DNA from: Vicinamibacteria bacterium
GTDB lineage: Bacteria; Acidobacteriota; Vicinamibacteria; Vicinamibacterales; 2-12-FULL-66-21
Reading direction: 5' to 3'
Length of the DNA stretch: 30,133 nucleotides
Assembly: GCA_025937075.1 (NCBI GenBank)
Contig: JAICSD010000003.1
Coordinates: 1 to 30,133 of the forward strand
Both the position numbers and the translations under genes were made by a program. A model generated the notes under the pieces. That model did no database searches, had not been told where the DNA came from, and saw nothing but the letters and a program-made list of their open reading frames with translations. This document shows positions 6,963 to 15,685 of this stretch, piece after piece; position 1 is the first letter of the stretch; each line of letters opens with the position of its first letter.

Positions 6963-7736
6963 CTAGCGGGAGCCCGATTGAAGCAGCGCCTTCAGCGTGG
7001 CATCGAACGCGGCGTACGGCTGCGCGCCGACGAGCATGACGCCCTCGATTTCATCGGGCGCCGTCCGGCCGATGACGAATGTCGGCGTGCCGCGGAGGTT
7101 CAGCTTGACCGCTTCGCTGACGTCCGCCTGGATCTCGCCGTCGTGCGTGGTGCTCGCCGCGCACGCCGCGAACGCTTTCGTGTCGAGCTTCAGGCTGTCC
7201 GCGCTCTTCGTGATGAAGTCGGGCGAGAGCAGGTTCGCGTTCTTCATCAGAGTCGTCCGCATCTCCCAGAAGCGGTGCTGATCCCCGGCGCAGCGCGCCG
7301 CGCGTGCGGCCATCAGCGAGTGCGCGTGCGTGTCGAGAGGAACATCGCGCGCGAGGTACCGCAGCCGGCCCGTGTCGATCCACGTCTTCTTGATCTCCTC
7401 GAACCCCGTCGACGCGTATTGACGGCAGAACGGGCACTCCAGGTCCGTGAACTCGATCATCGTCAAGGGCGCATCGGCGCTCCCGAGCACGAGCTGGTCG
7501 GAGTTCCGGACACGCACCACCTGCAGCGACGACGATGTGGAAGACGACGAGGCGGACGTTTGCACCGCGGTCAGCTTCTCGAGCAACTGACGGATCGCCC
7601 GCAGCTCGCTGAGGATCGCCTCGTTCTGGGCGGCGAGCGTGGCGTGTGACGGCTCGGCGTCGTGTGTCTGTGCAAGAACCACGGCCGGTGCACAGACCGA
7701 TACGACGGCAATCGCTGCGGCCACGAATCTCTTCAT
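6963..7736 (-). CDS. DsbA-like thioredoxin-fold protein, exported
   Basis: A 257-residue periplasmic thiol-disulfide protein. The signal peptide (1-22, ending VVLAQ) is followed by a short coiled-coil-like helix 'AILSELRAIRQLLEKL' and a serine-rich linker (60-70). A DsbA/Thioredoxin_4 domain starts near 78, with active-site CPFC at 101-104. The cis-proline loop 'RGTPTFVIG' lies near 215. Two further cysteines (in 'ARCAGD' and 'FAACAA') may form a structural disulfide. It resembles the DsbA/DsbG-like family that acts as oxidant or isomerase for exported proteins. It is the last gene of a three-gene minus-strand operon, six bases after a large cysteine-containing exported protein that is a plausible client. 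Confidence 0.9.
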   Translation of the reverse strand: MKRFVAAAIAVVSVCAPAVVLAQTHDAEPSHATLAAQNEAILSELRAIRQLLEKLTAVQTSASSSSTSSSLQVVRVRNSDQLVLGSADAPLTMIEFTDLECPFCRQYASTGFEEIKKTWIDTGRLRYLARDVPLDTHAHSLMAARAARCAGDQHRFWEMRTTLMKNANLLSPDFITKSADSLKLDTKAFAACAASTTHDGEIQADVSEAVKLNLRGTPTFVIGRTAPDEIEGVMLVGAQPYAAFDATLKALLQSGSR

Positions 7737-7742
7737 CTCACC

Positions 7743-10700
7743 TCACCGTAATCGGTCAAAGACCTCATAGTGTATGCGCGGAACAAGCGTGCCCAGCGGA
7801 TTCACCGGGTTCGAGAAGTCCTGGGGCTTCGGCCACCTGCCGATCGTGACGCCAAACGTGACGGTCCCGACGGTATTCGCGCCGATGAAGCTCTCGTTCA
7901 GATCCAGCTGCGCCATGCCGACGAGCCACGGCATCAGCTGGCGTGACACCCGAACCGCCGCGCCACCAGTGGTGCCAGCGCCCGGCGTGTAACGGTGCAG
8001 GAACGCGGCGTTCGCATCGAGCCACCAGACGCCCGGCACGAGCGCGAACTGCACGGTGCCGCCAAGCGCGTCGACCGTGTGCGCGACGCGCTCGGTGACG
8101 ACGATCGGCAGCCCCAGCCCGGGCGGCGTCTCGCTCGATCCGACGATATCCGTCTCCTTCAAGCCCTTCGCGCCAAACAGGCCGAAGCGAATCGATGGGA
8201 GCAGCCCGTCGATGCTCGCCGTCACGTCGCTGAGCGTTCCGGGAAAGACCTCCGCACGCAGGTTGGCGTCCTTGAAGCTTCCGCCGACGCTCACCTGCCA
8301 GACGCCGCGCCGGTACAGCAGGGCGGTATCGATCTGCCCTTCCTGCCGCCCGGGGTAGAACATGTACTCCCCCTGGACCTGCACGCCGAACCTGCGATTC
8401 GGGCCGAACGAGCCGAGGAATCGGCCGGCGGTGTTCACCGTGTAGTTCCCCGTGCGGCCGGTGCCGAACGTCGGCCCAATCGCGCCGTCGATCGCGGTAA
8501 ATAACGGCGGGCTGCACACGTAAGACGCCGGCGCCGATCCGTTCACGGCAATCACCTTCGGCGACGTGGGATCGTTCGTCGCGACCGTGATGGTCGCCGT
8601 CTTGGCGCCCGCGGTCGTCGGCTGGAACCTCACCGGCAGCTCAATGTTGGCGCCGGGCGCCACCTTGAGCGGGAACGTCAGCACCTGCGGCACCTGGAAG
8701 TCGCCGGACGACGACGTAATCGCGGTGATGAGCAGCGGACACGTGCCCTGATTGTCAATCGTGACGGAGAGATCGCGAAACGCGTTCGGCATGGGACAGA
8801 ACTCGCCGAAGTTGCCCGTGTCCGCGACCACCGCGACCGCCGTGGCCTGACCGACACTTGCCGTCGCCGTCACCGTCAGGGCGGGGAAGTTCGGGTCGTT
8901 GCTGTTGATCGTCAGGTCCGTGGAGCGCGTGCCCGGCGCCGTTGGGGTGAACGCCACCTCGAACGGAAAACAGAAGTCGTGGCTGATCGTCGCGGGGAAT
9001 CCTGCCGACGGTGCCACGACAGCGAACTCCGAATTCGAGGACGTGATTCCGCTGACGACGAGATCGCCTGCGCTCGTGTTGCAGACGTTCAGGGTGGCGA
9101 GCTGCTTGTCTCCCACGCACGCCGGAGTGAACACCGGCGCCGAGGGCACCTGGATCTCCGGCATGTCCACCTTCTTGAAGGTCAACCGCCACGCCCCGCG
9201 GCCGCGAGTCCCGACGAACAGGTTGATGTCGCCGCCGGGCGGATCGTGATCGAAGTGCGCGTAGTACGGGCGCGGAATGTGCGGAGTGCCCGAGGTACCC
9301 GGCGAGAAGGGATCAGTCACGAGCTGCCAGCGAGTGCCGCCGTTGGTGCTCATGAACACGCCCGAGTCAGCGCCTCCCGCGACGACGATGTCCGGATCGG
9401 ACGGATCGATGGCCACGATCGTGGGCTGCGGATATCCGTTGAAGACCATGCCCGCGCCGTTCACGACGAGCGTTGGTCCGGACTGGTTCTGATACTGGAA
9501 CACGCCGGATCCGGTCATCATCGCGTCCAGCGCCGGCAGAGCGCTCCACGTCGTCCCGCCGTTCAGCGTCATGAGCATGCGCGGTCCGCCCGCTCCGCCA
9601 ACCTGCGACGCGATGAGCCGCTGCGGATTGCCGTGATCGACCGCGAACACGCCGAATCCTCCCCCGCCGGCTGGCGCGGGCACCTGCTGCCATGTTCCAC
9701 CGGCTGCCGTCCCTTGATACCGCCATAACGTGGCCGCGCGATCCGCATCGCATCCGCCGCTCTTCACGAAGAACGTCGGCGTCGTCCCGGGCTTCGACAC
9801 CTGCACGCCACACGCGCCGGCCGGAGAATTGCTCGCCCCGAGCTGCGTCCACACGATCGACGCGGCGCCGATGTTCTGTGTGACGAACACTCCGGTCGTC
9901 GTCGCGATGACGTACTGGTCAGCGGCAAACGTCAGGATGCCCTCGAGGTGCTCGAACGAGCGCATGTTCCCTGGTGGGTACGTGTTGATCTGGGGAGGCC
10001 CCGACGTGGTGAGACCCGGCGCACTGTTGAAGAGCAGCGTCGCACGGCCTGGCGAAAAGCAGCAGACCGTCGTGAGCCCGCGCGTGCCGTCGCCGGCAGA
10101 ATCGAAGCCGTCGCAGCACGTCTGACTGTTCCACGTCACGGACGGCGCGCCGGCGTTCGTCGTGCCGAACGTCCCGTTGTCCTGGTTGCCGAGGTACAGA
10201 TCCTCAGGCTGTGCGCCGGCGCGCGGAGCCCCTGACATCGTGAAATTCCACAAGCCGTGCGGCGTGACGGTCGGCTGCGCCCAGGTGGGCGTGTGGCAAC
10301 CGGGGCTCGTGGTCGTGGTGTTCCTGAACACGCCGCCATCCGACGAAAAAAAGCGCGGGCACGCGTTCGACGTCACACCTGTCGCGAACGCGATGTCGCC
10401 CGAGTCGTCGTGCGCACCGGCCGTGCGGGTGAACGGACCCGCCCAGGAGCCCGATGCATTGCAGCGCTGGGCGCCGCCTGTCGTCGCGGGCGACGGCGTC
10501 GTGCACGTGCCACGATGGAGGCGGACATCGCCGAACCAGAGATCGTAGCTCGCCCCGCCTCGTTTGTTGGTCGCGACGAACGGAATGCGGCCCTGCGGCG
10601 ACGGATTCGCATAGGTTCCGGGCCATGTCTGGCCGCCATCGTCGCTCTCGAAGATGGACGTGCCGACGACGGCGAAGAGCACGTACGATTCGTCAGGCGA

Positions 10701-11441
10701 CACGGCGAGCGAGCACCGTCCTGTCGGCAGGGGCGACGTGGTCGCCGTCGTCCACGTGGTGCCGCCGTCGGTCGATCGGAGATGGCCGTCGGCACCGCAG
10801 ACGTCGATGATCCCGCCGTGGTGCACGATCACGTCGCGAATGTCGTTCGCCGCATCCGTGGGCGTTGGATCGACGAACGTCCAGGTCGCGCCAGCGTCGT
10901 TGCTGATCGCGAGACCGCAATTGGTGCCGACGAGGACGTGGTTCGCGTTCGCAGGATCGATGGCGATCCGGAACGCCGCAGGCTCGGATCGACGGGTGGC
11001 CGTCGCGCAGAAGTTGAGCGGTGGCGTGGCGCTTGCCGGATGCGTCCACGTCGTCCCCGCGTCGGTGCTGACGTTGATGCCGGAGCGGCTGTTGACGCGG
11101 CCATCATAGAAGGATGTCGCGTACACGCGATTCGAGTTCGTCGGATCCACCTTGACGTCCGACGTCACGGTCGGGACGTGACCATCGAGGTGCGTCCACG
11201 TGACACCGTTGTCGGTGCTCCTGAAGATGCCGCCCCATTCGCTGGCGGCGTAGACGCGCGCGGGTGTGCTCGCATCGACACCAAGACGATTCACCCGCCC
11301 GCCCGACGCCGCGTCCGCATCGGAAATGGTCGAGCGATCGGGACTGATGTCGGTGACGGTCACTGTGAGCTGCGCATAGGCCGCATCCGCGACGACGACC
11401 CAGCACGCCAGAACACCGACACCCGTTGCAAGGCGGCTCAT
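7743..11441 (-). CDS. Large exported Asp-box (BNR)/HYDIN-type protein with beta-barrel-like C-terminus
   Basis: A 1232-residue exported protein. The signal peptide is 1-24 (ends AAYAQ). About 25-750 is a beta-propeller-like region with many Asp-box motifs (SxDxGx[42 protein letters not shown], and others), as in sialidase/VPS10-type proteins. About 757-970 holds two ASPM/SPD-2/Hydin-like immunoglobulin repeats ('choice-of-anchor D' type, each with conserved NDP motifs). About 975-1232 has alternating strands and many aromatic and Gly residues, like an outer-membrane barrel or a beta-rich anchor, though it lacks a terminal Phe. The start ATG 11441 overlaps the upstream stop by four bases; a start at 11480 is less likely. 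No catalytic site is recognised, so the function is unknown, perhaps surface adhesion or glycan binding. Confidence 0.78.
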   Translation of the reverse strand: MSRLATGVGVLACWVVVADAAYAQLTVTVTDISPDRSTISDADAASGGRVNRLGVDASTPARVYAASEWGGIFRSTDNGVTWTHLDGHVPTVTSDVKVDPTNSNRVYATSFYDGRVNSRSGINVSTDAGTTWTHPASATPPLNFCATATRRSEPAAFRIAIDPANANHVLVGTNCGLAISNDAGATWTFVDPTPTDAANDIRDVIVHHGGIIDVCGADGHLRSTDGGTTWTTATTSPLPTGRCSLAVSPDESYVLFAVVGTSIFESDDGGQTWPGTYANPSPQGRIPFVATNKRGGASYDLWFGDVRLHRGTCTTPSPATTGGAQRCNASGSWAGPFTRTAGAHDDSGDIAFATGVTSNACPRFFSSDGGVFRNTTTTSPGCHTPTWAQPTVTPHGLWNFTMSGAPRAGAQPEDLYLGNQDNGTFGTTNAGAPSVTWNSQTCCDGFDSAGDGTRGLTTVCCFSPGRATLLFNSAPGLTTSGPPQINTYPPGNMRSFEHLEGILTFAADQYVIATTTGVFVTQNIGAASIVWTQLGASNSPAGACGVQVSKPGTTPTFFVKSGGCDADRAATLWRYQGTAAGGTWQQVPAPAGGGGFGVFAVDHGNPQRLIASQVGGAGGPRMLMTLNGGTTWSALPALDAMMTGSGVFQYQNQSGPTLVVNGAGMVFNGYPQPTIVAIDPSDPDIVVAGGADSGVFMSTNGGTRWQLVTDPFSPGTSGTPHIPRPYYAHFDHDPPGGDINLFVGTRGRGAWRLTFKKVDMPEIQVPSAPVFTPACVGDKQLATLNVCNTSAGDLVVSGITSSNSEFAVVAPSAGFPATISHDFCFPFEVAFTPTAPGTRSTDLTINSNDPNFPALTVTATASVGQATAVAVVADTGNFGEFCPMPNAFRDLSVTIDNQGTCPLLITAITSSSGDFQVPQVLTFPLKVAPGANIELPVRFQPTTAGAKTATITVATNDPTSPKVIAVNGSAPASYVCSPPLFTAIDGAIGPTFGTGRTGNYTVNTAGRFLGSFGPNRRFGVQVQGEYMFYPGRQEGQIDTALLYRRGVWQVSVGGSFKDANLRAEVFPGTLSDVTASIDGLLPSIRFGLFGAKGLKETDIVGSSETPPGLGLPIVVTERVAHTVDALGGTVQFALVPGVWWLDANAAFLHRYTPGAGTTGGAAVRVSRQLMPWLVGMAQLDLNESFIGANTVGTVTFGVTIGRWPKPQDFSNPVNPLGTLVPRIHYEVFDRLR

Positions 11442-12043
11442 CGCGGGCCACCCGCGGTTTTCGCGATGTCGGCCGGACACACGGGCGCCTCGCAGGTGAT
11501 CGGCGCGGAGACGATTCGACCCGCTGCCGTCTCGATCGCCACGCGCCAGGTGTAGTTGACGCCCGGTTCGAGGTTCTCGATCACCGCGCTCATCTGATCC
11601 CCCGAAGCTCCCGCTTCAGTCGGGGGCGATTCGATGGAGATCACCTGAATCTGGAACGCGCGCAGGCGCGCCTGCGCAGGTTGAGCAATCTGTGGCGCGA
11701 TCGCCCGCGCAGGTGTGGCTGCGCCTATCGGGAACGCCACCAGCAGGCCTTTATCGAAGCCGTTCTTGTAGACGGTGGCCTCGAGCGTCTGCCGTGCGCC
11801 CGCGAGAGTCGCGATCCGATTCGCGTCGAGAGCGGCTCTCGAGAGGCTCCAGCGGATCCGCGCGTTGCTGGTCCGCAGCTTCGTCGTACTGCAGAACACC
11901 TCGCACGTGACCGTGAGACCTGTCTCGATGCGTGGCGTCTGCTGTGCGGGCGTTTGCCGTTCGCCGCGTGCCTCGATGCCCACATACAGGGCAACGACAG
12001 CGAGGAGCGTGACAGAACCCAGTCGCCAAAACGTCAACAGCAT
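11438..12043 (-). CDS. Membrane-anchored hypothetical protein with fibronectin-III-like end
   Basis: A 201-residue protein not recognised as a named family. An N-terminal hydrophobic segment (about 5-21, 'RLGSVTLLAVVALYVGI') is a signal anchor or signal peptide. The C-terminal part has a fibronectin-III-like strand pattern ('ENLEPGVNYTWRVAIET'). Cysteine pairs (CEVFC near 45 and CEAPVC near 185) suggest disulfides in the periplasm. ATG 12043 is chosen over 12130 because GAGGAG lies just upstream and the hydrophobic segment follows at once. It overlaps the 1232-residue gene by ATGA, so it likely helps export, anchor or present that protein. This is inference from context. Confidence 0.7.
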   Translation of the reverse strand: MLLTFWRLGSVTLLAVVALYVGIEARGERQTPAQQTPRIETGLTVTCEVFCSTTKLRTSNARIRWSLSRAALDANRIATLAGARQTLEATVYKNGFDKGLLVAFPIGAATPARAIAPQIAQPAQARLRAFQIQVISIESPPTEAGASGDQMSAVIENLEPGVNYTWRVAIETAAGRIVSAPITCEAPVCPADIAKTAGGPR

Positions 12044-12139
12044 GCTGGCTCCTCGTTCAATTGGGAATGAGCACGTACCTTCGCACAGGCCTGCACGCCG
12101 ATCAACGACGGGAAAGTGCTTTTTGAACACACGCGGCGA

Positions 12140-12191
12140 GGGTAGGACCTACCCATTTGATGAGCTGCGAGCGCCCCCTATAATCAGCGGC
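12140..12191 (+). promoter_or_regulatory. moaB promoter with perfect palindromic operator candidate
   Basis: TTGATG (12157-12162), a 16-base spacer and a perfect TATAAT (12179-12184) make a strong sigma-70 promoter. The GTG start codon at 12192 lies 8 bases after the -10, just where transcription should begin, so the mRNA may be leaderless. Directly upstream, GGGTAGGACCTACCC at 12140-12154 is a perfect 15-base palindrome that could bind a regulator. Its function is inferred. The 148-base divergent gap (12044-12191) holds no gene. Confidence 0.6.
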
Positions 12192-12689
12192 GTGAGCGTT
12201 TCAGAACACCGCCGCACCGCGCCGCAGGAGGTGCGTTGCCTCGTGCTCACGATTAGCGACACGCGAACGGTCGAGTCCGACGCGAGCGGACGCGCGATCG
12301 CGGAGCTGCTCGAAGGCGCCGGGCACATTGTCGCCGGACGCCAGATCGTCCGCGACGAACCTGCTGAGGTCTCAACAGCGATCGACGCGCTCGCGGGAAC
12401 GGTCGATGTGATTGTGACGACGGGCGGCACGGGTATCACGTCGCGCGACAGCACGTACGAAGCGATCCAGGGGCTGCTCGAGAAGCGCCTCGACGGCTTC
12501 GGCGAGCTGTTCCGTATGCTGAGCTACGAGGAAATCGGCAGCGCCGCGATGCTCACGCGCGCTGCGGCAGGCATCATGCGCGGCACGGCCATCTTCATGC
12601 TGCCCGGATCGGAACACGCCGCGCGTCTCGGCATGACGAAGCTGATCCTGCCGGAGATCGGGCACGTCGTCAGGGAGCTGCGGCGTTAA
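12192..12689 (+). CDS. moaB: Molybdopterin biosynthesis protein MoaB/MogA
   Basis: A 165-residue cytoplasmic protein of the MoaB/MogA family, which adenylylates molybdopterin or acts at that step of Moco assembly. Landmarks are 'LVLTISDTRT' near the N-terminus, the nucleotide-binding 'TTGGTGIT' loop (about 76-83), 'DGFGELFRMLSYEEIG', and 'IFMLPGSEHAARLGMTKLILPEIGH'. The start is GTG 12192, close behind a TATAAT box and without an RBS, so leaderless initiation is likely; longer frames upstream only overlap the opposite gene. moeA, the next step of the pathway, lies about 1.2 kb downstream, and the Moco enzyme SorA is in the same window. Confidence 0.92.
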   Translation: MSVSEHRRTAPQEVRCLVLTISDTRTVESDASGRAIAELLEGAGHIVAGRQIVRDEPAEVSTAIDALAGTVDVIVTTGGTGITSRDSTYEAIQGLLEKRLDGFGELFRMLSYEEIGSAAMLTRAAAGIMRGTAIFMLPGSEHAARLGMTKLILPEIGHVVRELRR

Positions 12690-12694
12690 GCCTG

Positions 12695-12713
12695 GCGGGC
12701 CTTTCAGGCCCGC
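12695..12713. terminator. Hairpin between convergent moaB and asparaginase genes
   Basis: GCGGGCCT (12695-12702) and AGGCCCGC (12706-12713) form an 8-bp GC-rich stem with a TTC loop, 5 bases after the moaB stop and just before the stop of the opposite gene. No long T-run follows, so it is a weak or bidirectional terminator candidate. Confidence 0.55.
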
Positions 12714-12718
12714 GTTCA

Positions 12719-13882
12719 TCAAGACGACGCCGTGCCCGGCAGGAGTCCCTCTATCGGGACCGTGTGCGCGCCGCTCTCGTCGCAGTACGCGTATCGGATC
12801 GCGCGTCCGTTCGCCTGCCCCGCATAGCCGCGTTCGCCATCGTCCTCTCCGTACATCCCCACACCGGCGTGTTCGCCGCGCGCGTTGAGCACGTAGAAGA
12901 CGAGCCCGAAGTTCGGATCGCCGTTCGGCTTCTGCAGCCGCTTTTCGATCGTGTTCGCCTTCACGCGTTTGAGCGCGGCCATCCCCGCGTCCTTCGGGTG
13001 CGCGCCGCGCCGAAGCTCCTCGACGATGAAGAAGGAGCACAGGTTGAAGAGATTGGCTTCGCCGCGCCCCGTCGACCCCGCGGCCCCTACGGCGTTGTCG
13101 ACATACAAGCCCGCACCGAGAATCGGCGAATCCCCGACGCGGCCGGGAATCTTGAACGCCAGTCCGCTGGTGGTGGTCACGCCGCAGATCTCCCCGCGCG
13201 CGTTGATCGCGTCGCAGTTGATCGTCCCGTGGATCGGGCCCGGCGCGAGCACGCCATCGGCGCGCATCTGCCGGATGACTCCCTCCTCTGCGACACGGCG
13301 GTCTTCCGGCTTGAGGTAATGAAGCGGATCGGTGCGGCGCTTCCATTCGAGCCACGCCCTGCGCGAGTAGTCGGTGTTCAGATCGTCCTCGATCGTGAAG
13401 CCCACGTTGCGCGCGAAATCCTGAGCGCCCTTGCCGACAATCAGGTGATGATCCGTGCTGCTCGCCACCGTCTGCGCGACGCGCGACGGCGTGCGCACAC
13501 CCTCCAGCGCGGCCACGCCGCCCGCCCACTTCTTCGGACCGTGCATGCAGCACGAATCGAGCTGAACGATGCCGTTCGCGTTCGGCAGGCCGCCATACCC
13601 GACGCTGGGCTCCGTGGGATCGAGCTCGACGATGTTCACCCCGGCGATGATTGCGTCGAGCACGTCCTTGCCGGCGGTGATCATCTCGAACGCCGTCTCG
13701 ACGCCCGTTTTCGACCCGCCGTTCTTGAAAAAGTTGCCGTTTGCCGCGGAGATGACGACCGGTTTGACGCCGCTCGTTCGAACGGCGGGTGCCTGGCCGA
13801 ATGCGGTCGAGGCGACCGCGCCGCTGACGCCGGCCGCGACGCTCGTCCGCACGAACTCCCGTCTGTTGATGCGTTTCGCCAT
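12719..13882 (-). CDS. Glycosylasparaginase (N4-(beta-N-acetylglucosaminyl)-L-asparaginase), Tat-exported
   Basis: A 387-residue Ntn-hydrolase of the aspartylglucosaminidase family, which cleaves the GlcNAc-Asn bond of glycoasparagines. The N-terminus has a Tat signal, 'INRREFVRTSVAAG', ending about residue 30. The catalytic Thr is T220 in 'PIHGTINCDA', where autoproteolysis would create the beta subunit; 'GVTTTSGLAFKIPGRVGDSP' and 'AGSTGRGEANL' are the family's substrate-binding stretches. Start ATG 13882 (MAKRIN) is chosen for the Tat motif. It is divergent from moeA with a 33-base gap and convergent with moaB, so it probably forms its own transcription unit. Confidence 0.93.
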   Translation of the reverse strand: MAKRINRREFVRTSVAAGVSGAVASTAFGQAPAVRTSGVKPVVISAANGNFFKNGGSKTGVETAFEMITAGKDVLDAIIAGVNIVELDPTEPSVGYGGLPNANGIVQLDSCCMHGPKKWAGGVAALEGVRTPSRVAQTVASSTDHHLIVGKGAQDFARNVGFTIEDDLNTDYSRRAWLEWKRRTDPLHYLKPEDRRVAEEGVIRQMRADGVLAPGPIHGTINCDAINARGEICGVTTTSGLAFKIPGRVGDSPILGAGLYVDNAVGAAGSTGRGEANLFNLCSFFIVEELRRGAHPKDAGMAALKRVKANTIEKRLQKPNGDPNFGLVFYVLNARGEHAGVGMYGEDDGERGYAGQANGRAIRYAYCDESGAHTVPIEGLLPGTASS

Positions 13883-13894
13883 TTGGTGTCGGAT

Positions 13895-13913
13895 GATAAT
13901 TGGAGACGGCTCC
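13895..13913 (+). promoter_or_regulatory. moeA promoter -10 and start-proximal hairpin
   Basis: GATAAT at 13895-13900 is a -10 candidate in the 33-base divergent gap; the short inverted repeat GGAG-ACGG-CTCC (13902-13913) contains the ribosome-binding GGAG just before ATG 13916, so it could modulate initiation. Weak evidence beyond the motifs. Confidence 0.4.
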
Positions 13914-13915
13914 TC

Positions 13916-15136
13916 ATGACAACGATGCGGCCCATCCGTCACACGATCCCGCTTCAGGAAGCACTTGCGCTCGTGCTACAGGCCGCGCGGCCGATCGAAC
14001 GCACCGAACGGGTGCCGCTGCCCGAGGCATCGGGTCGCGTCAGTGCGGGTGCGGTCGTTGCCGCGATCGATGTCCCTCCGTTCGATCGCGCCGCGATGGA
14101 CGGCTACGCCGTGCGCGCCGAGGACACCTTCGGCGCAAGCCGCGACGATCCCCGCGTGCTCCGCTCGATTGCGAAAGTCTTCACCGGCGAATCATCGTCC
14201 TTGGCCGTCGGGGCCGGTGAGTGCATCGAGATCGCAACGGGTGCGCCGCTTCCCGCGGGAGCCGACGCCGTGGTGATGGTCGAAGAGACCGATCGCGCGG
14301 ACGGCAGTGACGAGGTGCGCATCTTCACGCCCGTGTATCCGCGGCAGCACGTCGGCCTTCGCGGTGCCGACATGGCTGCGGGCCACACGGTACTGCAGCC
14401 GGGCGAGGTGCTGAACCCGAGCCGGATCGGCGCGCTCGCCGCAATCGGGACGCGACACGTCGACGTCTACGCGCGGCCGTCCGTCGCGATCGTCTCCACC
14501 GGGAACGAAGTCGCGGAGCCGGGGACGCCGCTCCGTCCGGGGCAGATCTACGACATCAATCGGTACACCCTGTCGTCAATCGTCGGCGCGCACGGCGGCG
14601 ACGCGGCGCCCGCATCGACGGTGTCCGATGATCTCGCCAGCCTCGACGCCGCGCTCGACAGCGCCCTCGCACGCGACATTCTGGTGTTCTCCGGCGGCAG
14701 CTCGGTTGGCGAACGGGACCTCATCCTCGACGTGCTCATGACCCGCGGCGAGGTGTTGTTTCACGGCGTGGCGGTCAAGCCTGGCAAGCCCACCACGTTC
14801 GCGATCGTGCAGGGAAAGCCGGTGCTCGGCATGCCGGGTTATCCGACGTCGTGTCTCTCCAACGCCTACATCCTGCTCGTCCCGATGCTGCGGAAGATTG
14901 CACGGCTCACCGAGTTCCAGCCACATACGCGTCGTCTGCCGCTCGCCAAGCGCATCGTCTCCACGACAGGACGTCATCAGTTCTACACCGTGCGGATCGC
15001 GGACGACACCGCTGTGCCCGCATTCAAAGCGTCCGGCGACATCACGAGCATGTCGCTGGCCGACGGCTACATCGAAATTCCCGCGGCCGTCGACATCGTC
15101 GAAGCGGGCGAGATGGTCGTCGTCAATCTGTTCTGA
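13916..15136 (+). CDS. moeA: Molybdopterin molybdenumtransferase MoeA
   Basis: A 406-residue enzyme that inserts molybdate into adenylylated molybdopterin. The family landmarks are 'PPFDRAAMDGYAVRA' near 55-70, 'IATGAPLPAGADAVV' near 105, the central 'STGNEVAEPGTPLRPGQIYD' near 195, 'FSGGSSVGERD' near 260, 'VKPGKPTTFA' and 'GMPGYPTSCLSN' near 305-320, and the C-terminal domain IV. ATG 13916 follows a GGAG motif. Upstream frame extension is only the shadow of the asparaginase. The stop overlaps the ATG of the next gene (TGATG at 15134-15138), so the two are translationally coupled. Confidence 0.95.
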   Translation: MTTMRPIRHTIPLQEALALVLQAARPIERTERVPLPEASGRVSAGAVVAAIDVPPFDRAAMDGYAVRAEDTFGASRDDPRVLRSIAKVFTGESSSLAVGAGECIEIATGAPLPAGADAVVMVEETDRADGSDEVRIFTPVYPRQHVGLRGADMAAGHTVLQPGEVLNPSRIGALAAIGTRHVDVYARPSVAIVSTGNEVAEPGTPLRPGQIYDINRYTLSSIVGAHGGDAAPASTVSDDLASLDAALDSALARDILVFSGGSSVGERDLILDVLMTRGEVLFHGVAVKPGKPTTFAIVQGKPVLGMPGYPTSCLSNAYILLVPMLRKIARLTEFQPHTRRLPLAKRIVSTTGRHQFYTVRIADDTAVPAFKASGDITSMSLADGYIEIPAAVDIVEAGEMVVVNLF

Positions 15137-15606
15137 TGCACGCGTCGCCGCTTTCCCACGCGCCGGACTTCGCGCTGCCGGATCAAAAGGGGCGGACGCG
15201 GACGCTGCAGGAGCTCCTGGCGCCCGGTCCGCTGCTGCTCGCGTTCCATCGCGGCACCTGGTGACCGAACTGCCGCCACCAGTTTGGTGAGCTGTCGGCG
15301 CACGCGGCGGATTACAGAAACGAAGGCGCGCACGTGGTGGGCGTCGTCGCGCAGCGGCCGGAGGCCGTTCGACGATTCATCGAGGAGACCGGGCTCGCAT
15401 TCGACGTGTTGATCGACGAACGCCGCGACGTGCTGCGCGCGTACGGCGTCTGGCACCGCATCGGCCTCGACGCCTGGAACATCGCTCGTCCGGCCCTGTT
15501 CCTGATCGACCCCGATCGAACCATCCGTTATGCGAGGATTGGGGATGCCCAGAGTGAATTTCCGGCGCACGACGAGATCCTGCGGGCGGTCCGGATGAAA
15601 GGCTGA
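15136..15606 (+). CDS. Peroxiredoxin-like (AhpC/TSA) selenoprotein with in-frame TGA at the active-site Cys
   Basis: Reading one frame from ATG 15136 to TGA 15604-15606 gives 156 residues, interrupted only by TGA at 15262-15264 (codon 43). Before it: 'HAPDFALPDQKGRTRTLQEL' and 'LLLAFHRGTW'. After it: 'PNCRHQFGELSAHAADY', then 'GVVAQRPEAVRRFIEETGLA', 'DERRDVLRAYGVWH' and 'PALFLIDPDRTIRYARIGD'. This is a complete AhpC/TSA-redoxin fold, and the TGA falls exactly where this family has the first Cys of its W-C-P-x-C active site. The predicted active site is therefore Sec43-P-N-Cys46. A SECIS-like hairpin follows. There is no frameshift, and both halves keep coding character. It overlaps the moeA stop (TGATG). 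Likely role: thiol-dependent reduction of peroxides or disulfides. Sec machinery is not in the window; a nonsense mutation of a Cys codon is the alternative. Confidence 0.85.
15272..15295 (+). promoter_or_regulatory. Candidate bacterial SECIS hairpin
   Basis: The RNA just downstream of the TGA folds with stem pairs C15277-C15280/G15286-G15289 (CACC with GGUG), extended by A15281-U15285, leaving apical loop GUU. Below, C15276-G15291, G15275-C15292, C15273-G15294 and G15272-U15295 continue the stem with one bulged A and one mismatch. The apical-loop G15282 lies 17 nucleotides after the UGA, within the spacing known for bacterial SECIS elements that recruit SelB. The fold was worked out by eye. 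Confidence 0.65.
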
Positions 15607-15685
15607 CGGCGATTCGCGTTTTGCCGCGGGACGCTGCATAATTGTCGCGACCCCAACAACAGCGGCAGCCTTCAGGAGTCCGCGC

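Noticed and set aside
12764..13915. A 5' extension of moeA giving a 790-residue protein
   Set aside because: The extension overlaps the glycosylasparaginase on the other strand and shows no MoeA-like or other domain; it is a GC-rich shadow frame.
15334..15606. A separate 90-residue gene starting at GTG 15334
   Set aside because: It is the C-terminal part of the redoxin gene starting at 15136; the fold needs the upstream residues, and the frame is continuous apart from the TGA.
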